Positions 1 through 8,495 of a stretch of 64,000 nt of DNA are shown here, piece after piece. The stretch is taken from positions 1 through 64,000 of the forward strand of contig JAFXTE010000077.1 in the NCBI GenBank assembly GCA_017525245.1, read 5' to 3'. How positions within the stretch are numbered: position 1 is the stretch's first letter; every line of letters starts with the position of its first letter. The notes beneath the pieces were generated by a model. That model did not search any database and was not told the origin of the DNA. It saw only the letters and a program-made list of their open reading frames with translations. The stretch comes from Bacteroidales bacterium (lineage in GTDB: Bacteria; Bacteroidota; Bacteroidia; Bacteroidales; WCHB1-69). The translations under genes were made by a program, and so were the position numbers.

Positions 1-564
1 CAGGTAAGCGTAGGTCTGGTCGAGTTTCTTATGGGTGGCGTAGAAGATGATACCCAGCGCGAACATGTTACGGCAGCGGTCGGCGGTCTTCTTGTCGGCG
101 CCCTGCTCGTTGCCGATGCGTTGCGTGAACGAGGTGACGGGAGCCTTGATGATGGTGTAGGCACGTTCCATCTCGTCCGTGAACGGGTTGTCGCTCTCGG
201 TGTAGCCGGCTTTCTCGAGGGCCTCGTCGGTGAACGTGTCGATATCGACGATGATAGTGGCGCCTTTCTTGGCCCACTTGAGGTTCGACTTGAGGGAGGC
301 CGGGTTCATGGCGACGAGGATGTCGCACTTGTCACCGGAACTGTAAATGTGATTACCCACGTGCACCTGATAGCCGGAGACGCCGGCGATGGTGTTGTGA
401 GGGGCGCGGATTTCCGCCGGATAATCGGGGAAGGTGGCGATGTCGTTGCCTGTGAGGGCGGAAGCGTCCGAGAACAAGGTCCCGGAGAGCTGCATACCGT
501 CGCCAGAGTCACCCGCAAAACGGACGACGATGTCGTCAATTTTCGTGATTTGCTCTGTTGCCAT
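1..564 (-). CDS. korA: 2-oxoglutarate (2-oxoacid):ferredoxin oxidoreductase, alpha subunit (N-terminal part)
   Basis: The gene runs off the left edge, so only the first 188 codons are present. Translated from the ATG at 562-564, the protein starts MATEQITKIDDIVVRFAGDS and continues with GDGMQLSGTLF, the hallmark start of the gamma-type domain at the front of KorA-like alpha subunits. The enzyme family oxidatively decarboxylates 2-oxoglutarate to succinyl-CoA and reduces ferredoxin in the cytoplasm, together with a beta subunit (KorB) that should lie beyond the left edge. A TAnnTTTG -7 box sits just upstream. The family is clear; substrate (2-oxoglutarate versus another 2-oxoacid) is inferred from similarity only. 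Confidence 0.9.
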   Translation of the reverse strand, partial: MATEQITKIDDIVVRFAGDSGDGMQLSGTLFSDASALTGNDIATFPDYPAEIRAPHNTIAGVSGYQVHVGNHIYSSGDKCDILVAMNPASLKSNLKWAKKGATIIVDIDTFTDEALEKAGYTESDNPFTDEMERAYTIIKAPVTSFTQRIGNEQGADKKTADRCRNMFALGIIFYATHKKLDQTYAYL

Positions 565-583
565 AAATTCTTTTATTTTACTG

Positions 584-591
584 CAAAATTA
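584..591 (-). promoter_or_regulatory. -7 box of korA promoter
   Basis: On the minus strand this reads TAATTTTG, a match to the Bacteroidota -7 consensus TAnnTTTG, 20 bases before the korA start codon. I found no convincing -33 TTTG at the usual spacing. Confidence 0.5.
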
Positions 592-795
592 TAAGTTGTC
601 AAAAATAAAGTCCCACACCGCAAAAGAACAAAACGAAAAATCAAGCAATCATTTGAAACACAATAACTTAATTTTCCGTCCATCATCTTTTTTAGTATGG
701 CGCAAAAATATCAAATTTAATGAGATTTCCAACGGAATTTTCGCGGGGCGGGAAATTTATTTTGCGAGTGGTGAATAGTGAATATCGAACAGTCT

Positions 796-853
796 GTAGA
801 GACGTGCCATGGCGCGTCTCTACCTCCCCGCGGACGACCCAGAACATGCCCCG
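796..853 (+). repeat. Dispersed palindromic repeat (GTAGAGACG family), copy 1
   Basis: Bases 796-823 form a near-perfect palindrome, GTAGAGACG...CGTCTCTAC, able to fold into one hairpin. The following 30 bases, including GCGGACGA at 830-837, match most positions of the 30 bases after the palindrome at 3450-3477, so the element is longer than the palindrome itself. It lies in the 380-base gap between korA and the next gene. That gap otherwise holds only the korA promoter and AT-rich sequence. Confidence 0.85.
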
Positions 854-944
854 TACTTTTTTTTCATGTCATAATACTATAATCACCTTTTTCAGCGTTG
901 TGATAATCTGATAATCATATAAGTTGTATTATAAAACCACGAAT

Positions 945-2330
945 ATGTCAAAGCATACCCTTGTCTGTCTTTTGTTGTTGATTGGAATGGGGATGGGAAC
1001 GGTCTGTGGACAAGAAGATTCCGTCAGAATCTCCAATCCGTCTGTGAAGATCCCGATTTGGGACAACGGCTTCCGCATCGGGCTGACCTCCCAGGCCCAG
1101 CTGGTGCTGCCCGCCACCCTCTCGGCCGACGACCCATACGTGAAGAGTCTGCCGGGCTTCGGGGGCGAGAACGGCATTGAACTCTCGTACCATTTCGGCT
1201 ATTTCGGCGTCTCTCTGGGGCTGACTTTCGGGACGTTCCGCGTGTTCAACTTCAAGCCCCACTTCGATGACGCGCCCGGCGCCGACTTTGACGACCCGGA
1301 CTTTTGGTTCTACAACCAATTTCACCATTACTCGATGGTCCACAACGTGTTCCTCCCGCTGAAGTTCGAGTTCCACTACCCGTTTAACGACAAGTTCGCC
1401 ATCATGGCCGACATCGGGACGAAGCTCGCCGTGGGATACCAGCTTCGAATGGCTGACGGGAGCATGTGGATGACGACCTACGAGGATGCGGCGATGAAGC
1501 CGCTGTTCGCCTCTTTGGTGACGGACGTCGGATTCTACTACCGCCTGCCCTACGGCGACCTGATCCGGGGCTCCATTGGGGCGAACGTGGGATTCCAGCA
1601 CGTGACGGACGGCGAGTACAGTTACCAAAATCCGAGTTGCAACGTGGAAGGCGAAGGGACGTTTTTCAGTCGGAACACCAATTTCAACGTGCAGGCGGCT
1701 TATATCCACACTTTCCACCGTTATAAGCAGCGCCGCGTGACGGAAACCGCCTGGAAAACGGAACTGCCGCGCCACGAGTTCCAGTTCAACGTCGGCGACC
1801 CGGTGCTGACCGCGAACAGCAGCAATATCGGCTTTGACAATTTCTTTTACAGTCTTTTCGGATTCCCGTTCATCTATTCCCCAACGTACTGGACGCACCC
1901 CATCGGTGACTATCCCATAACCCGTATTGTACCGACGTTTTCCTTTAATTACCACTACCGCGCCGCAAAGTGGCTATGGGTGGGCGGACTCACCACGGTT
2001 TCCGGACTGCACAACACGTGGCACGACCGTTTCACGGACGAAGTGACCGGCCACGGCAGTGAAGTCCACGTCACGCTGATGCCCGACCTGCGCTTCTCCT
2101 ACCTCAACCGCAAGCATGTGACCTTATACTCCGGATTCGGGCTCGGACTGAATATGCTTTTTATGAAAGATCCTCATTTGTACGGTGAAAACACACAGTC
2201 TTACTTTGGATTGGCCTACCAATTGACCGCTTTCGGCGTGAAGGCCGGCGCAAAACACTGGTTCGGCAACTTGGAATTGGGCTACGGTGACAAGGGAATT
2301 ATATCAGCAGGATTTGGGTATGAGTTTTAA
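945..2330 (+). CDS. Secreted/outer-membrane protein of unknown function
   Basis: A 461-residue protein with a clean signal peptide (charged MSKHT, a hydrophobic run, cleavage after about residue 22 at VCGQ). The mature part is rich in aromatic and alternating polar/apolar residues and ends in the aromatic pair YEF, the usual signature of an outer-membrane beta-barrel recognised by the BAM machinery. I do not recognise a named family. An in-frame TTG at 924 would add seven residues, but the ATG at 945 gives a normal signal peptide and is preferred. It is followed after about 160 bases by a lipoprotein gene on the same strand, which may work with it at the cell surface. Confidence 0.75.
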   Translation: MSKHTLVCLLLLIGMGMGTVCGQEDSVRISNPSVKIPIWDNGFRIGLTSQAQLVLPATLSADDPYVKSLPGFGGENGIELSYHFGYFGVSLGLTFGTFRVFNFKPHFDDAPGADFDDPDFWFYNQFHHYSMVHNVFLPLKFEFHYPFNDKFAIMADIGTKLAVGYQLRMADGSMWMTTYEDAAMKPLFASLVTDVGFYYRLPYGDLIRGSIGANVGFQHVTDGEYSYQNPSCNVEGEGTFFSRNTNFNVQAAYIHTFHRYKQRRVTETAWKTELPRHEFQFNVGDPVLTANSSNIGFDNFFYSLFGFPFIYSPTYWTHPIGDYPITRIVPTFSFNYHYRAAKWLWVGGLTTVSGLHNTWHDRFTDEVTGHGSEVHVTLMPDLRFSYLNRKHVTLYSGFGLGLNMLFMKDPHLYGENTQSYFGLAYQLTAFGVKAGAKHWFGNLELGYGDKGIISAGFGYEF

Positions 2331-2488
2331 CCTGTTGAGATAAGTTGAATTAAGACTTTTGACAGAGCCGATTCTTATTTGAGACGTAGGACGTGAGACT
2401 TAAGACTTTGGAGTTGAAAGGAAACCATTACGGGTTGTAGCCATAAAGAAAGTTGTAATAATTGTATGAATAATAGAAATTTAGAAAT

Positions 2489-3340
2489 ATGAATAAATCA
2501 ATCAAAGTTCTTATCGTGATGATGGTCGCCGTGATGATGGCGGGTTGCGAGGTCGGCGAAGGCGAACTGATGAAGACCAAAACCGGACATCTGATGTACC
2601 TCGGCTGGACGGACGACATCAACGGCATTGTGTTCAACATAGTGGAGCCGACCTTCAACCTCAACGCTTGGGTGCAAGCTTCTGAAGATCAGAAACCGGA
2701 GATTTTCCAAAAACACTTTTACAGCAACACGGTCATCGATGTGCTGTCGGACCATACGTGGCGGATCCGGGTTGACGGCACCACGGCCTCGCTTCGGGTG
2801 GCGTTGGTAAATGGGACTTCGCTTGCGGAAACAGGGGCGAAGATGCGGTTGCTTTATTCGAAAGATTATGATCACAGCGTTTGGGCAAACACCGTCTTTG
2901 TCTTGGAGAACAAGGGGAACGGCCTGTGGGATTTTTATTCTGAAGACGGACAAATCCATCTCCAATTCACGCTCGGCACGTCTGAAGTCCCCGAATCGCT
3001 CACCGAAACATCCCTCAAGATAGCAGGTGCCGGCACTTTCACCGAAAGAACCGTCATATCACATTGCTCGGGGGATGTCTGCTCAGAGGAGACCATCTTC
3101 ACCTACCTGTCGTACGACATCCAACAGCCGTTCGAGACCAGCTGGAAGCAGGATGCGAGACGCATCAATTGGACAAGTCAGTTTAACCGGAACGATTATT
3201 TTATCGCGTTTTCCGCCGGTAAAGTGCATTTGCAGGCCCTCGACGAGGAAGGTCAGGGCAACGCCGCCGTTATTTCCGTGCTCAACCCCGGGGAAATCGA
3301 AATTGAGATGGACGGCATCGTGCAACGCCGCAAGATTTAG
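2489..3340 (+). CDS. Predicted lipoprotein, unknown function
   Basis: 283 residues. The N-terminus has a lysine, a short hydrophobic run and the lipobox MMAGC (Cys20), so the protein should be lipid-anchored, in Bacteroidota probably at the outer membrane. The mature part is predicted mostly beta, with no catalytic motif I can identify. Its stop codon overlaps the stop region of the convergent ATP-grasp-like gene by 4 bases (3337-3340). It probably shares transcription with the barrel-like gene upstream. Function is unknown. Confidence 0.75.
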   Translation: MNKSIKVLIVMMVAVMMAGCEVGEGELMKTKTGHLMYLGWTDDINGIVFNIVEPTFNLNAWVQASEDQKPEIFQKHFYSNTVIDVLSDHTWRIRVDGTTASLRVALVNGTSLAETGAKMRLLYSKDYDHSVWANTVFVLENKGNGLWDFYSEDGQIHLQFTLGTSEVPESLTETSLKIAGAGTFTERTVISHCSGDVCSEETIFTYLSYDIQQPFETSWKQDARRINWTSQFNRNDYFIAFSAGKVHLQALDEEGQGNAAVISVLNPGEIEIEMDGIVQRRKI

Positions 3341-4473
3341 GTTTTGTCGTTCAATTCCATCACCACGGCATACCTTGTCGCGGCCGTGACGGGGCTCAGC
3401 GCTATCGTGCCGGACCACCACAGCCCGTCACGCAACTGCATTCCCGATTGTAGAGACGTTTCATGAAACGTCTCTACGGATCCGCGGACGATCCGGAACG
3501 TGCCCTGCGATTCGGGATGGCAATATCGTGCGTAGATGTCGTGCGCCGCCAGCCCCATCGTCTTCCGCAGGTTCACCTCCACGAAAGGATGAATCTTGTA
3601 CGTCCCATCTTCCTGATAAACAAACATATCGACACCGGCATCGCCCTCGTAATGCGGGGCGATTTCTTTTTGCAAAAAATCGCTGACGATTGACTGGACG
3701 GCGGCCAGCTCCTCTATATCGACATAGCGGGAAAGAGCCAGTAGAATTTCGGAATCCGGCATCAACAGGTTGCCGCCGTAGCCATAATGTTCGGTTTTGA
3801 AGAGCGAATAGCCCCGGAAGATGACTTCCCCGTTCCGGCACTCGAACTCCATGGCAAAGTCCTGGACCACCGTGTATTGCTTTTCCGCCAGAATGCCGCC
3901 TTGCCGTTTCAGGACGCCGCCGCACTGCCGGAGAAGGGTGGGGGAGCACTCCCCGTGCGCGTAGAGGTGCCCGCGCCCGTTGCCCGAATACGGCGACTTG
4001 AAGATGACGTCTTTCTTTCGTTGCACAAAATCCTCAATTTCCTGGATCTCAGTCAGATATTCGGGAGTTTCGGGCAGCTTTTCGGGTTGAGCACAATGTC
4101 CCCGCAGAAACTCCATCGCCGCGATGGTGGTTCTGCGGTGCGCCAGCGCGCGGAGTTTCGACAGTTGTTCGTCTGTCGGCAGTAGCTTGTCCGGAACCCC
4201 GATGCGCTGCAGCTGAAAGACCACCGCCGCGTCCCAGCCCCAAGGGGTTACCTTCGTGATGCGGTCCGCGTTCTCCAACGGAGCGAAATTCTTCTGGAAC
4301 TCCTTCCCAAAAGGATGGTAGGCGTCCAACACCACTGCCTCGTCCTCCGCCAAATACCGCATGAACGGTGCGCAGTCGTAGGCGAACTGCGCCGCCGACC
4401 GCAACGCCACAAACTGCGGCTGGTTGTCCGCCAGCGCGTAGTCGTGTTCGGGGTTGAAGACCAAAAGGTTCAT
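3337..4473 (-). CDS. ATP-grasp-like protein of unknown function
   Basis: 378 residues from the ATG at 4471-4473 (start MNLLVFNPEHDYALA); an upstream in-frame ATG at 4506 would add a poor 11-residue extension. Two features suggest an ATP-grasp ligase fold: a glycine-rich phosphate-binding stretch KSPYSGNGRGHL near residue 160, and a late acidic/Asn motif EVNLRKTMG near residue 315, comparable to the metal-binding ExN of the family. Similar Bacteroidota proteins are usually left as hypothetical, so the substrate is unknown. Near the C-terminus about 19 residues are encoded by a palindromic repeat (3450-3507) read in frame. The gene ends convergently with the lipoprotein gene, overlapping by 4 bases. 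Confidence 0.65.
   Translation of the reverse strand: MNLLVFNPEHDYALADNQPQFVALRSAAQFAYDCAPFMRYLAEDEAVVLDAYHPFGKEFQKNFAPLENADRITKVTPWGWDAAVVFQLQRIGVPDKLLPTDEQLSKLRALAHRRTTIAAMEFLRGHCAQPEKLPETPEYLTEIQEIEDFVQRKKDVIFKSPYSGNGRGHLYAHGECSPTLLRQCGGVLKRQGGILAEKQYTVVQDFAMEFECRNGEVIFRGYSLFKTEHYGYGGNLLMPDSEILLALSRYVDIEELAAVQSIVSDFLQKEIAPHYEGDAGVDMFVYQEDGTYKIHPFVEVNLRKTMGLAAHDIYARYCHPESQGTFRIVRGSVETFHETSLQSGMQLRDGLWWSGTIALSPVTAATRYAVVMELNDKT
3450..3507 (+). repeat. Palindromic repeat (GTAGAGACG family), copy 2, inside a coding region
   Basis: Bases 3450-3477 form a perfect 28-base palindrome, GTAGAGACG...CGTCTCTAC. The 30 bases after it align with the tail of copy 1 (both contain GCGGACGA, then GAAC and TGCCC). 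Read on the minus strand in frame with the ATP-grasp-like gene, the element encodes roughly GTFRIVRGSVETFHETSL. This resembles the way Rickettsia palindromic elements sit inside genes. Confidence 0.85.
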
Positions 4474-4541
4474 TTCAGGGGTTAGAAGCTTAGAAGAAGG
4501 CGGCAAATGTACACAAAATACGAATACACACAGACCGATGG

Positions 4542-4589
4542 AATTGACGCTGTAGAGACGTTTCAGGAAACGTCTCTACAGCGTCAATT
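4542..4589. repeat. 48-base palindrome (GTAGAGACG family), copy 3
   Basis: Two 23-base arms match perfectly around a 2-base centre. The inner 28 bases are the GTAGAGACG palindrome; the outer 10 on each side (AATTGACGCT and its complement) are extra symmetry. It lies between the ccsBA stop codon and the ATP-grasp-like start, so its hairpin could stop or buffer transcription between them. Confidence 0.85.
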
Positions 4590-4627
4590 TCACCAGAATG
4601 TATCTGTCAGGCGATAATAATTATGCA

Positions 4628-6742
4628 TTATGAATTATAACTATGCATCCCGCCCAGCAGGAAGTTGACCCCGAAGTAGGTGATCAGCACGCTGAGGAAG
4701 GCGATGATGCCGTAGATGTGGAAGAACATCGGTTTCTGGAACGATTTCCAGAGCGAGCTGTGCAGCGGGGCGGTGTAAACCAGAAGGGTGATGAGCGCCC
4801 AGACCTCTTTGGGATCCCACGACCAGTAGTTGCCCCACGAGATGTTGGCCCACACCGCGCCGATGAAGATGCCCGCGGCGAGCAACGCCACGGCAGGGTA
4901 GAGCATGATTGTGCTGATGTCGCGCAAACGCTCCAGATATTGCGTGTTCGACGGCTGCGTGAAGCGGACGATCACCGCGCTGATACCGTTCAGCATGACG
5001 AAGAACAGCAGCGCGTAGGCGATCATGATGACCGTGACGTGCAGACTGAGCAGCGGCGATGAGAGTACGGGCATCAGGTGGGTGATAGGGGGATTGGAAC
5101 CGCCCATCATCTGCACCAACAGCACGAAACCGATCATCATCAGACCCGCCGGCAGTGCCATCTCGTATTTTCTGCTCATGAGCAAGGTGATGATGCAGAT
5201 GCTCAAGGCCAAAAGGTTCATGGAGTCGAAACTGCCGGCCATCGGCACGTGCCCGCCGGCAATCCACCGCAGGATGAATACCGCCGCCAAGAATAGACAA
5301 AGCAGTGACACCCAGATGATTGCGATAATGCGGACGGGCTTGTAGAGCTTTCGCCCTTTCCCGAGGCAGATTAACGCCATCGCGAAACATATTAGTCCAA
5401 GGGTGATGGTCACCATGGCGAGCCATCGACCGGCCGAGAGACGGTTGTAGAGCCGCTCGGCACGATATTGCACCTTGGATTGTACTTGTCCGAGGGCGTG
5501 CTTCTCCTGATAGATTTTGGTTTTTTCGAAGACTTCGTTCAGCTCGTCGAAATTGCCCGTTACAGCATATTCTTTGCAGAGACTCATCTGTTTGCGGATG
5601 AAAAGGTACTCGTCATCGGGAATGTCCAAGGGCAGTTCGTCATTTTGGGAATACCAGGTCACTTGTCCGGTACTGTCGGCGTGAGGGAAGGTTTTCAGCA
5701 GTTGGGTGTTTTGCAACATGTTGATAATCTGTTTTTTCTCTTCGGCTTCGCGAATTTTGTTCCGTTTCAGGTCGCGCTCAATTCTGGGCGTCGGCTCGTT
5801 TTGCCATTCGTCGGTGTAGAAGAGCCAACCGCTAAAGACCTGCTCCGGGGTGTATCCTTTGTAACGGGCGCTGCCGTACAGCTTGGTGGTGAAGTCCTTG
5901 GCGAGGGTCTGCAGCGGGCAGACGCGGCCTTTGTACATCACGTACATCTGTCCCATCTTGTCGGCGCTCTCCCTCGGCAGGACGCTCGGCTTGTCGGCGG
6001 CTCGTGCGGGCAGGGCGGCGCACAGCGTCACGAGGACCAGCAGCGCGGCGGCCTTGCCGGCGGTATTCCGCAAGAGTGTCCGGAACTGTCCGTTTCGCTC
6101 GACGAACAGCCCGATTAGGGCGATGAACAGCAGGATGTAGCCCGCGTATGTCACCCCGACGCCCCAGGGGTCGTGTGCGACGGACAACACGGAGTTGCCC
6201 TCCTCGTCGTAGTCGCTCTGGTAAAAGCGGTAGTGACGATGCTTCAGGATGTTGTTCATCGAGATTTTCGCATCTGAGACCGTGCCGTTGTCGGAAATTT
6301 GGAGGTAGCTTACGAAATCCATCGGCGTGCGGGTGCCCGGGTAGGTCTCCACTTCGAAACGGTCGAGGGTGAGCGAGAAGGGAAGTCTCGCATCGTGGGT
6401 GTCGCCGTGTTTTTCGATGGAGAAGCTACTGACGGGTTTTCCGGGTGCGAGGGTCATCTCGCCGTGCTGTCCAGTGGTCATCGTCAGCAAGGCGCCGAGC
6501 AGGATGAGCAGCACGGAGCTGTGCAGGGCGCAGATGACTGGCCGTTGCCAGCTTTTGCGTGTGATCATCATGACCAGCATTCCGATGGCCAGCAATGCCC
6601 ATAGGGCCACGAACCACCAGCTGCCATAGACGTGGTTCAGTGCGTATTCGTTGCCGTGGAATTTCTCCACGACGGAGCCCGCCGCCATTGCGACGATCAG
6701 GGCGATGAGGAGGGAGGAGAGGAGGTGACGGAGGGGTTTCAT
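4628..6742 (-). CDS. ccsBA: Cytochrome c biogenesis protein CcsBA (fused ResB-CcsA)
   Basis: 704 residues, an integral membrane protein of System II cytochrome c maturation. The N-terminal third is ResB/CcsB-like: membrane segments near residues 10-30 and 42-60, a periplasmic beta-rich region, then a segment near 190-210. The C-terminal part is CcsA-like, with several membrane helices and the WWD haem-handling motif GNYWSWDPKEVWAL near residue 650. The fused protein exports haem and attaches it to CxxCH apocytochromes outside the inner membrane. A direct client is encoded next upstream: the di-haem protein at 6909-8465, same strand. The gap between them holds only repeats. The fused form is common in Bacteroidota and Epsilonproteobacteria. 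Confidence 0.92.
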   Translation of the reverse strand: MKPLRHLLSSLLIALIVAMAAGSVVEKFHGNEYALNHVYGSWWFVALWALLAIGMLVMMITRKSWQRPVICALHSSVLLILLGALLTMTTGQHGEMTLAPGKPVSSFSIEKHGDTHDARLPFSLTLDRFEVETYPGTRTPMDFVSYLQISDNGTVSDAKISMNNILKHRHYRFYQSDYDEEGNSVLSVAHDPWGVGVTYAGYILLFIALIGLFVERNGQFRTLLRNTAGKAAALLVLVTLCAALPARAADKPSVLPRESADKMGQMYVMYKGRVCPLQTLAKDFTTKLYGSARYKGYTPEQVFSGWLFYTDEWQNEPTPRIERDLKRNKIREAEEKKQIINMLQNTQLLKTFPHADSTGQVTWYSQNDELPLDIPDDEYLFIRKQMSLCKEYAVTGNFDELNEVFEKTKIYQEKHALGQVQSKVQYRAERLYNRLSAGRWLAMVTITLGLICFAMALICLGKGRKLYKPVRIIAIIWVSLLCLFLAAVFILRWIAGGHVPMAGSFDSMNLLALSICIITLLMSRKYEMALPAGLMMIGFVLLVQMMGGSNPPITHLMPVLSSPLLSLHVTVIMIAYALLFFVMLNGISAVIVRFTQPSNTQYLERLRDISTIMLYPAVALLAAGIFIGAVWANISWGNYWSWDPKEVWALITLLVYTAPLHSSLWKSFQKPMFFHIYGIIAFLSVLITYFGVNFLLGGMHSYNS

Positions 6743-6745
6743 CTA

Positions 6746-6796
6746 ATTATGAATTATGAATTATGAATGATGAATGTTGAATGATGAATGTTGAAT
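6746..6796. repeat. Low-complexity spacer (TGAATTATGAA words)
   Basis: The gap between ccsBA and the di-haem gene starts with tandem variants of TGAATTATGAA/TGAATGTTGAA. The right end of the gap (6876-6906) has ATAACCA-type words. The DHOR-imelysin gap at 8466-8495 has the related ATTCAACATTCATAA word. Confidence 0.8.
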
Positions 6797-6824
6797 GAAA
6801 AAAGATTGCAAAAATAGGAAAAAT

Positions 6825-6857
6825 GTAGAGACGCAATGCATTGCGTTGCGTCTCTAC
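6825..6857. repeat. Palindromic repeat (GTAGAGACG family), copy 4
   Basis: Twelve-base arms, GTAGAGACGCAA and its complement, flank a 9-base centre. The outer nine bases are the same as in copies 1-3; the centre differs, so the ends are conserved while the middle varies. Confidence 0.85.
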
Positions 6858-6908
6858 GGTATTGCTAACGTTTGGCTTCAATAACCAATAACCAATAACC
6901 CATAACCA

Positions 6909-8465
6909 TTAAATAGCATTAATGAACTTCACCACTGCGTCGCGGTCTTCTTTGCTGAGGTTACGGAACTTCTCGACGGTCCAGCGGGCGTCGCTTTGGG
7001 CGCTACCGTGCCACATGATGGCCTCGATGACGTTGCGGGCTCGGCAGTCATGCAGACGGTCGCTGGAGCCGGTGCAGATGGCGGAGAGACCGCGGCCCCA
7101 GAGCGGGGTGGTCCGGCACCAGCCCGTGCGGATGTCGTTTTTCATGCAAAGGCGGTGCTGTACCATGTCGGTGTAAGGCCATATCTTCTGGTTGGGATAA
7201 CGCGGCAAACGGCTGTCGCCTGTGGTGAAGAAGCCGTTGGGGTCGGTGAAGCGGTCGGGACCGGTGGTCCAGCTGGGACGGTGGCAGGTGGCGCATCCGA
7301 TTTCGCGGAAGATCTTGCGGCCTTTCTGCACCTCCTCGTCTTTGAGGTTACGGGCGGCGGGCACGGCCAAACCGCGATGCCACACCATCAGGTTGACGTA
7401 GTCATCGTTGCTCATCTCAGCAGGCAGACTCTTGCCCATCAAATAGTTGTAGATGTCGGTCTCGGGATTGCCCGTGACATTGTATTCAGGGAAATAGGTG
7501 TAGAATTCGGCTTGCACCTGCGGGTCTTGCGAAGCCACGCGGGCGTAGGTTTCGGTCATGTAGTGGTAGCGGCGGTCGCCACGGGTCACGTTGGTGATGT
7601 TCCAGATGGCGTTGGCGCCCGGACCATCCTGCAGCGGACCGCGGGAGCAGGCATAGGTGAAGCGTTTCGGATGGTTGGTCTTGCCGTAAAGTCCTGTGGG
7701 TGCCCAGTCGGTGCCGGCCCACATTGCCGGGTTCAGGTTCGCGCCGGCCATTGACTCACGCAGGTATTGCGCCTTCAAGGAGTCGTCGGGGATGGCATCC
7801 AACAGCCCGGTGCCATAGATGCCGATGGTCGATTCCAGGCGCACAATCTCGTTGCCGTATGGGATTTGCACTCCGTTGGATTCCAGCGGGACGTAGTACG
7901 CCGAGGCGGGAATGTAAACTTCGGGATAAATCAGACTGTAGGTCTCGCCGTCGGGGAAGCGGTTGCCCCATTCATCCACGTAGTCTAACCAGCTGATCTG
8001 GATCTGGCTCTCGTCGATGGGCGCCTTGAAGGGCGGCACGGCTTTGGTCTGCGGCATGCCCGTGAGCGAACTCACGTAGTTGTCGTTCTGGTCGGTGACC
8101 ACCAGCAGGTAGCCGTTGCCCCAGTCACTGGCGGCATAGCGGTCCATGCGCTTTCCGTGGCCGTAGCCTGGGTGACAGGCGATGCAGGAGCTGCGGATGT
8201 AGAGCGGTCCCAAGCCGTTGAACGGCGGCGTGTTGATGTTGAAGTCGCGTTCGAAGAGGTATTCGCCGTACTTGAACGCGGCGATGTCAGTGACCGCCGG
8301 GGCGGGGTCCTCGTATGCGGACGACGAACTGTTGAACGTTGTGCCTAATTTGCCGCCGGCGTAGGTTTCCTCCTCAATCCAGGACATTTCGCCGTTTTCG
8401 GGTCTGTGGCAGCCCGCAAATAAGAATAATCCCAAAATAATAATGATTGTCGTTATTTTTTCCAT
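6909..8465 (-). CDS. Di-haem oxidoreductase (DHOR/putative peroxidase family), lipoprotein
   Basis: 518 residues with a lipobox FAGC (Cys19). Two haem-binding CxxCH motifs are visible: CIACH at residues 94-98 and CATCH near 390. Length, spacing and the stretch between match the DHOR family (also annotated 'thiol oxidoreductase'), periplasmic c-type cytochromes related to MauG-type di-haem peroxidases. In many bacteria DHOR genes accompany imelysin genes, as here (30-base gap upstream), in iron-linked clusters. The likely role is redox chemistry on a metal or metal-bound protein at the cell envelope, but the substrate is not known. Maturation would use the CcsBA protein encoded next downstream. 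Confidence 0.85.
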   Translation of the reverse strand: MEKITTIIIILGLFLFAGCHRPENGEMSWIEEETYAGGKLGTTFNSSSSAYEDPAPAVTDIAAFKYGEYLFERDFNINTPPFNGLGPLYIRSSCIACHPGYGHGKRMDRYAASDWGNGYLLVVTDQNDNYVSSLTGMPQTKAVPPFKAPIDESQIQISWLDYVDEWGNRFPDGETYSLIYPEVYIPASAYYVPLESNGVQIPYGNEIVRLESTIGIYGTGLLDAIPDDSLKAQYLRESMAGANLNPAMWAGTDWAPTGLYGKTNHPKRFTYACSRGPLQDGPGANAIWNITNVTRGDRRYHYMTETYARVASQDPQVQAEFYTYFPEYNVTGNPETDIYNYLMGKSLPAEMSNDDYVNLMVWHRGLAVPAARNLKDEEVQKGRKIFREIGCATCHRPSWTTGPDRFTDPNGFFTTGDSRLPRYPNQKIWPYTDMVQHRLCMKNDIRTGWCRTTPLWGRGLSAICTGSSDRLHDCRARNVIEAIMWHGSAQSDARWTVEKFRNLSKEDRDAVVKFINAI

Positions 8466-8495
8466 AATTCAGCATTCATAATTCAACATTCATAA

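Noticed and set aside
948-1955. Long open frame on the minus strand opposite the 945-2330 gene
   Set aside because: Its translation is rich in Arg/His/Val with no domain, the usual mirror of a GC-rich gene. The plus-strand frame has a signal peptide and barrel pattern.
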